Source: an uncultured Oscillibacter sp.
GTDB lineage: Bacteria > Bacillota > Clostridia > Oscillospirales > Oscillospiraceae
Reading direction: 5' to 3'
NCBI GenBank assembly: GCA_947245315.1
Contig: CAMXNV010000134.1
Coordinates: forward strand, 1-5,894
Length of the DNA stretch: 5,894 bases
Shown: in pieces, positions 5,681-5,894 of the stretch
Position numbering within the stretch: the stretch's first letter is position 1
Layout of the letters: every line of letters starts with the position of its first letter
Translations under genes and position numbers: made by a program
The notes under the pieces: model-generated
What the model was told of the DNA's origin: nothing
Databases searched by the model: none
Seen by the model: the letters and a program-made list of their open reading frames with translations, nothing else

Positions 5681-5689
5681 AATATAGCA
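5681..5689 (-). promoter_or_regulatory. murD: Candidate extended -10 promoter of murD
   Basis: Between tgt and murD the minus strand reads TGCTATATT (5681-5689), an extended -10 (TGnTATAAT) with one mismatch. No good -35 lies 16-18 bp upstream (CGGATT/GGATTT), which extended -10 promoters can tolerate. The start site would fall near 5674, giving a leader of about 24 bases that includes the murD ribosome binding site. It is the most A+T-rich patch in this 76-base gap. The match is by eye only; murD could also be read from the tgt transcript, since no terminator was seen. Confidence 0.35.
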
Positions 5690-5726
5690 CGCCGCGCCGA
5701 CGAAATCCGGCGATTTCTACCGTCTC

Positions 5727-5894
5727 TCAGATCCGCTCCCCCAGCTTTTCGCTGTACTCCCGGCGGAAGTCTCCGTAGCACCCGGCGTCCAGGGCCTCCC
5801 GAATGCGCTCCATCAGGGTGTTGTAGAACCAGAGGTTGTGCATCACCGCCAGGCGCATGGCCAGCATCTCCTCCGCCTTGAAGAGGTGGCGGAG
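5727..5894 (-). CDS. tgt: Queuine tRNA-ribosyltransferase Tgt, C-terminal fragment
   Basis: The last 55 codons and the TGA stop of a gene entering from beyond position 5894. The peptide starts LRHLFKAEEMLAMRLAVMHN and goes on LWFYNTLMERIREALDAG, closely matching the Tgt C-terminus. Tgt swaps guanine for preQ1 at wobble position 34 of GUN-anticodon tRNAs, an early step in making queuosine. The histidine in LRHLF (third residue here) corresponds to the last ligand of the enzyme's structural zinc; the three cysteine ligands and catalytic aspartates lie outside the window. murD begins 76 bases after the stop. A 6-bp hairpin (5702-5717) follows the stop but has no U-tract, so the gene is not clearly terminated. 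The identification is confident despite the fragment's length. Confidence 0.92.
   Translation of the reverse strand, partial: LRHLFKAEEMLAMRLAVMHNLWFYNTLMERIREALDAGCYGDFRREYSEKLGERI

Noticed and set aside
5702..5717. 6-bp hairpin GAAATC-loop-GATTTC after the tgt stop as a terminator
   Set aside because: The stem is short and A+T-rich, and is followed by GC-rich sequence rather than a run of T on the minus strand.

Overview
All genes in this window lie on the minus strand, so the biological reading order runs from position 5894 down to 1. The window is GC-rich (about two thirds G+C by eye outside the first ~200 bases), has strong AGGAGG-type ribosome binding sites, and carries a sporulation gene (yunB). 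This fits a high-GC, endospore-forming clostridium of the Oscillospiraceae type (Flavonifractor/Lawsonibacter-like). That placement is inferred from gene style, not from a database match.

In transcription order the window holds: the 3' end of tgt (queuosine tRNA modification, 5727-5894); murD (peptidoglycan precursor synthesis, 4271-5650), with a possible extended -10 promoter just upstream; a 181-base gap containing a candidate 36-codon peptide ORF (4155-4265) and two overlapping inverted repeats; yunB (sporulation, 3403-4089); ligA (NAD-dependent DNA ligase, 1358-3334); a YfcE-type metallophosphoesterase (884-1342); an OmpR-family response regulator (225-887) whose start overlaps the phosphoesterase stop as ATGA; a 133-base regulatory gap with a 12-bp-period repeat array and a -10 element; and the first 30 codons of an ABC-transporter ATPase (1-91) that runs off the window.

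Most of this is housekeeping. ligA, the phosphoesterase and the response regulator are packed like one transcription unit, and no terminator with a U-tract was found anywhere. Two non-coding stretches deserve attention. First, the yunB start: a perfect 14-bp inverted repeat places the Shine-Dalgarno sequence in the loop and the ATG inside the stem. Its upstream arm is shared with a second, competing 17-nt hairpin. A sigma-E-like promoter overlaps the first arm so that its transcripts would start inside the loop and could not form the sequestering stem. This suggests, as inference, that yunB is translationally silenced on read-through RNA but open on sporulation-specific RNA. Second, the gap before the ABC transporter has four tandem repeats ending next to a -10 box that lacks a good -35, which is the layout of a promoter activated by a response regulator. 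The adjacent response regulator is the natural candidate.

No CRISPR array, insertion sequence, tRNA, rRNA or phage-like gene was seen.
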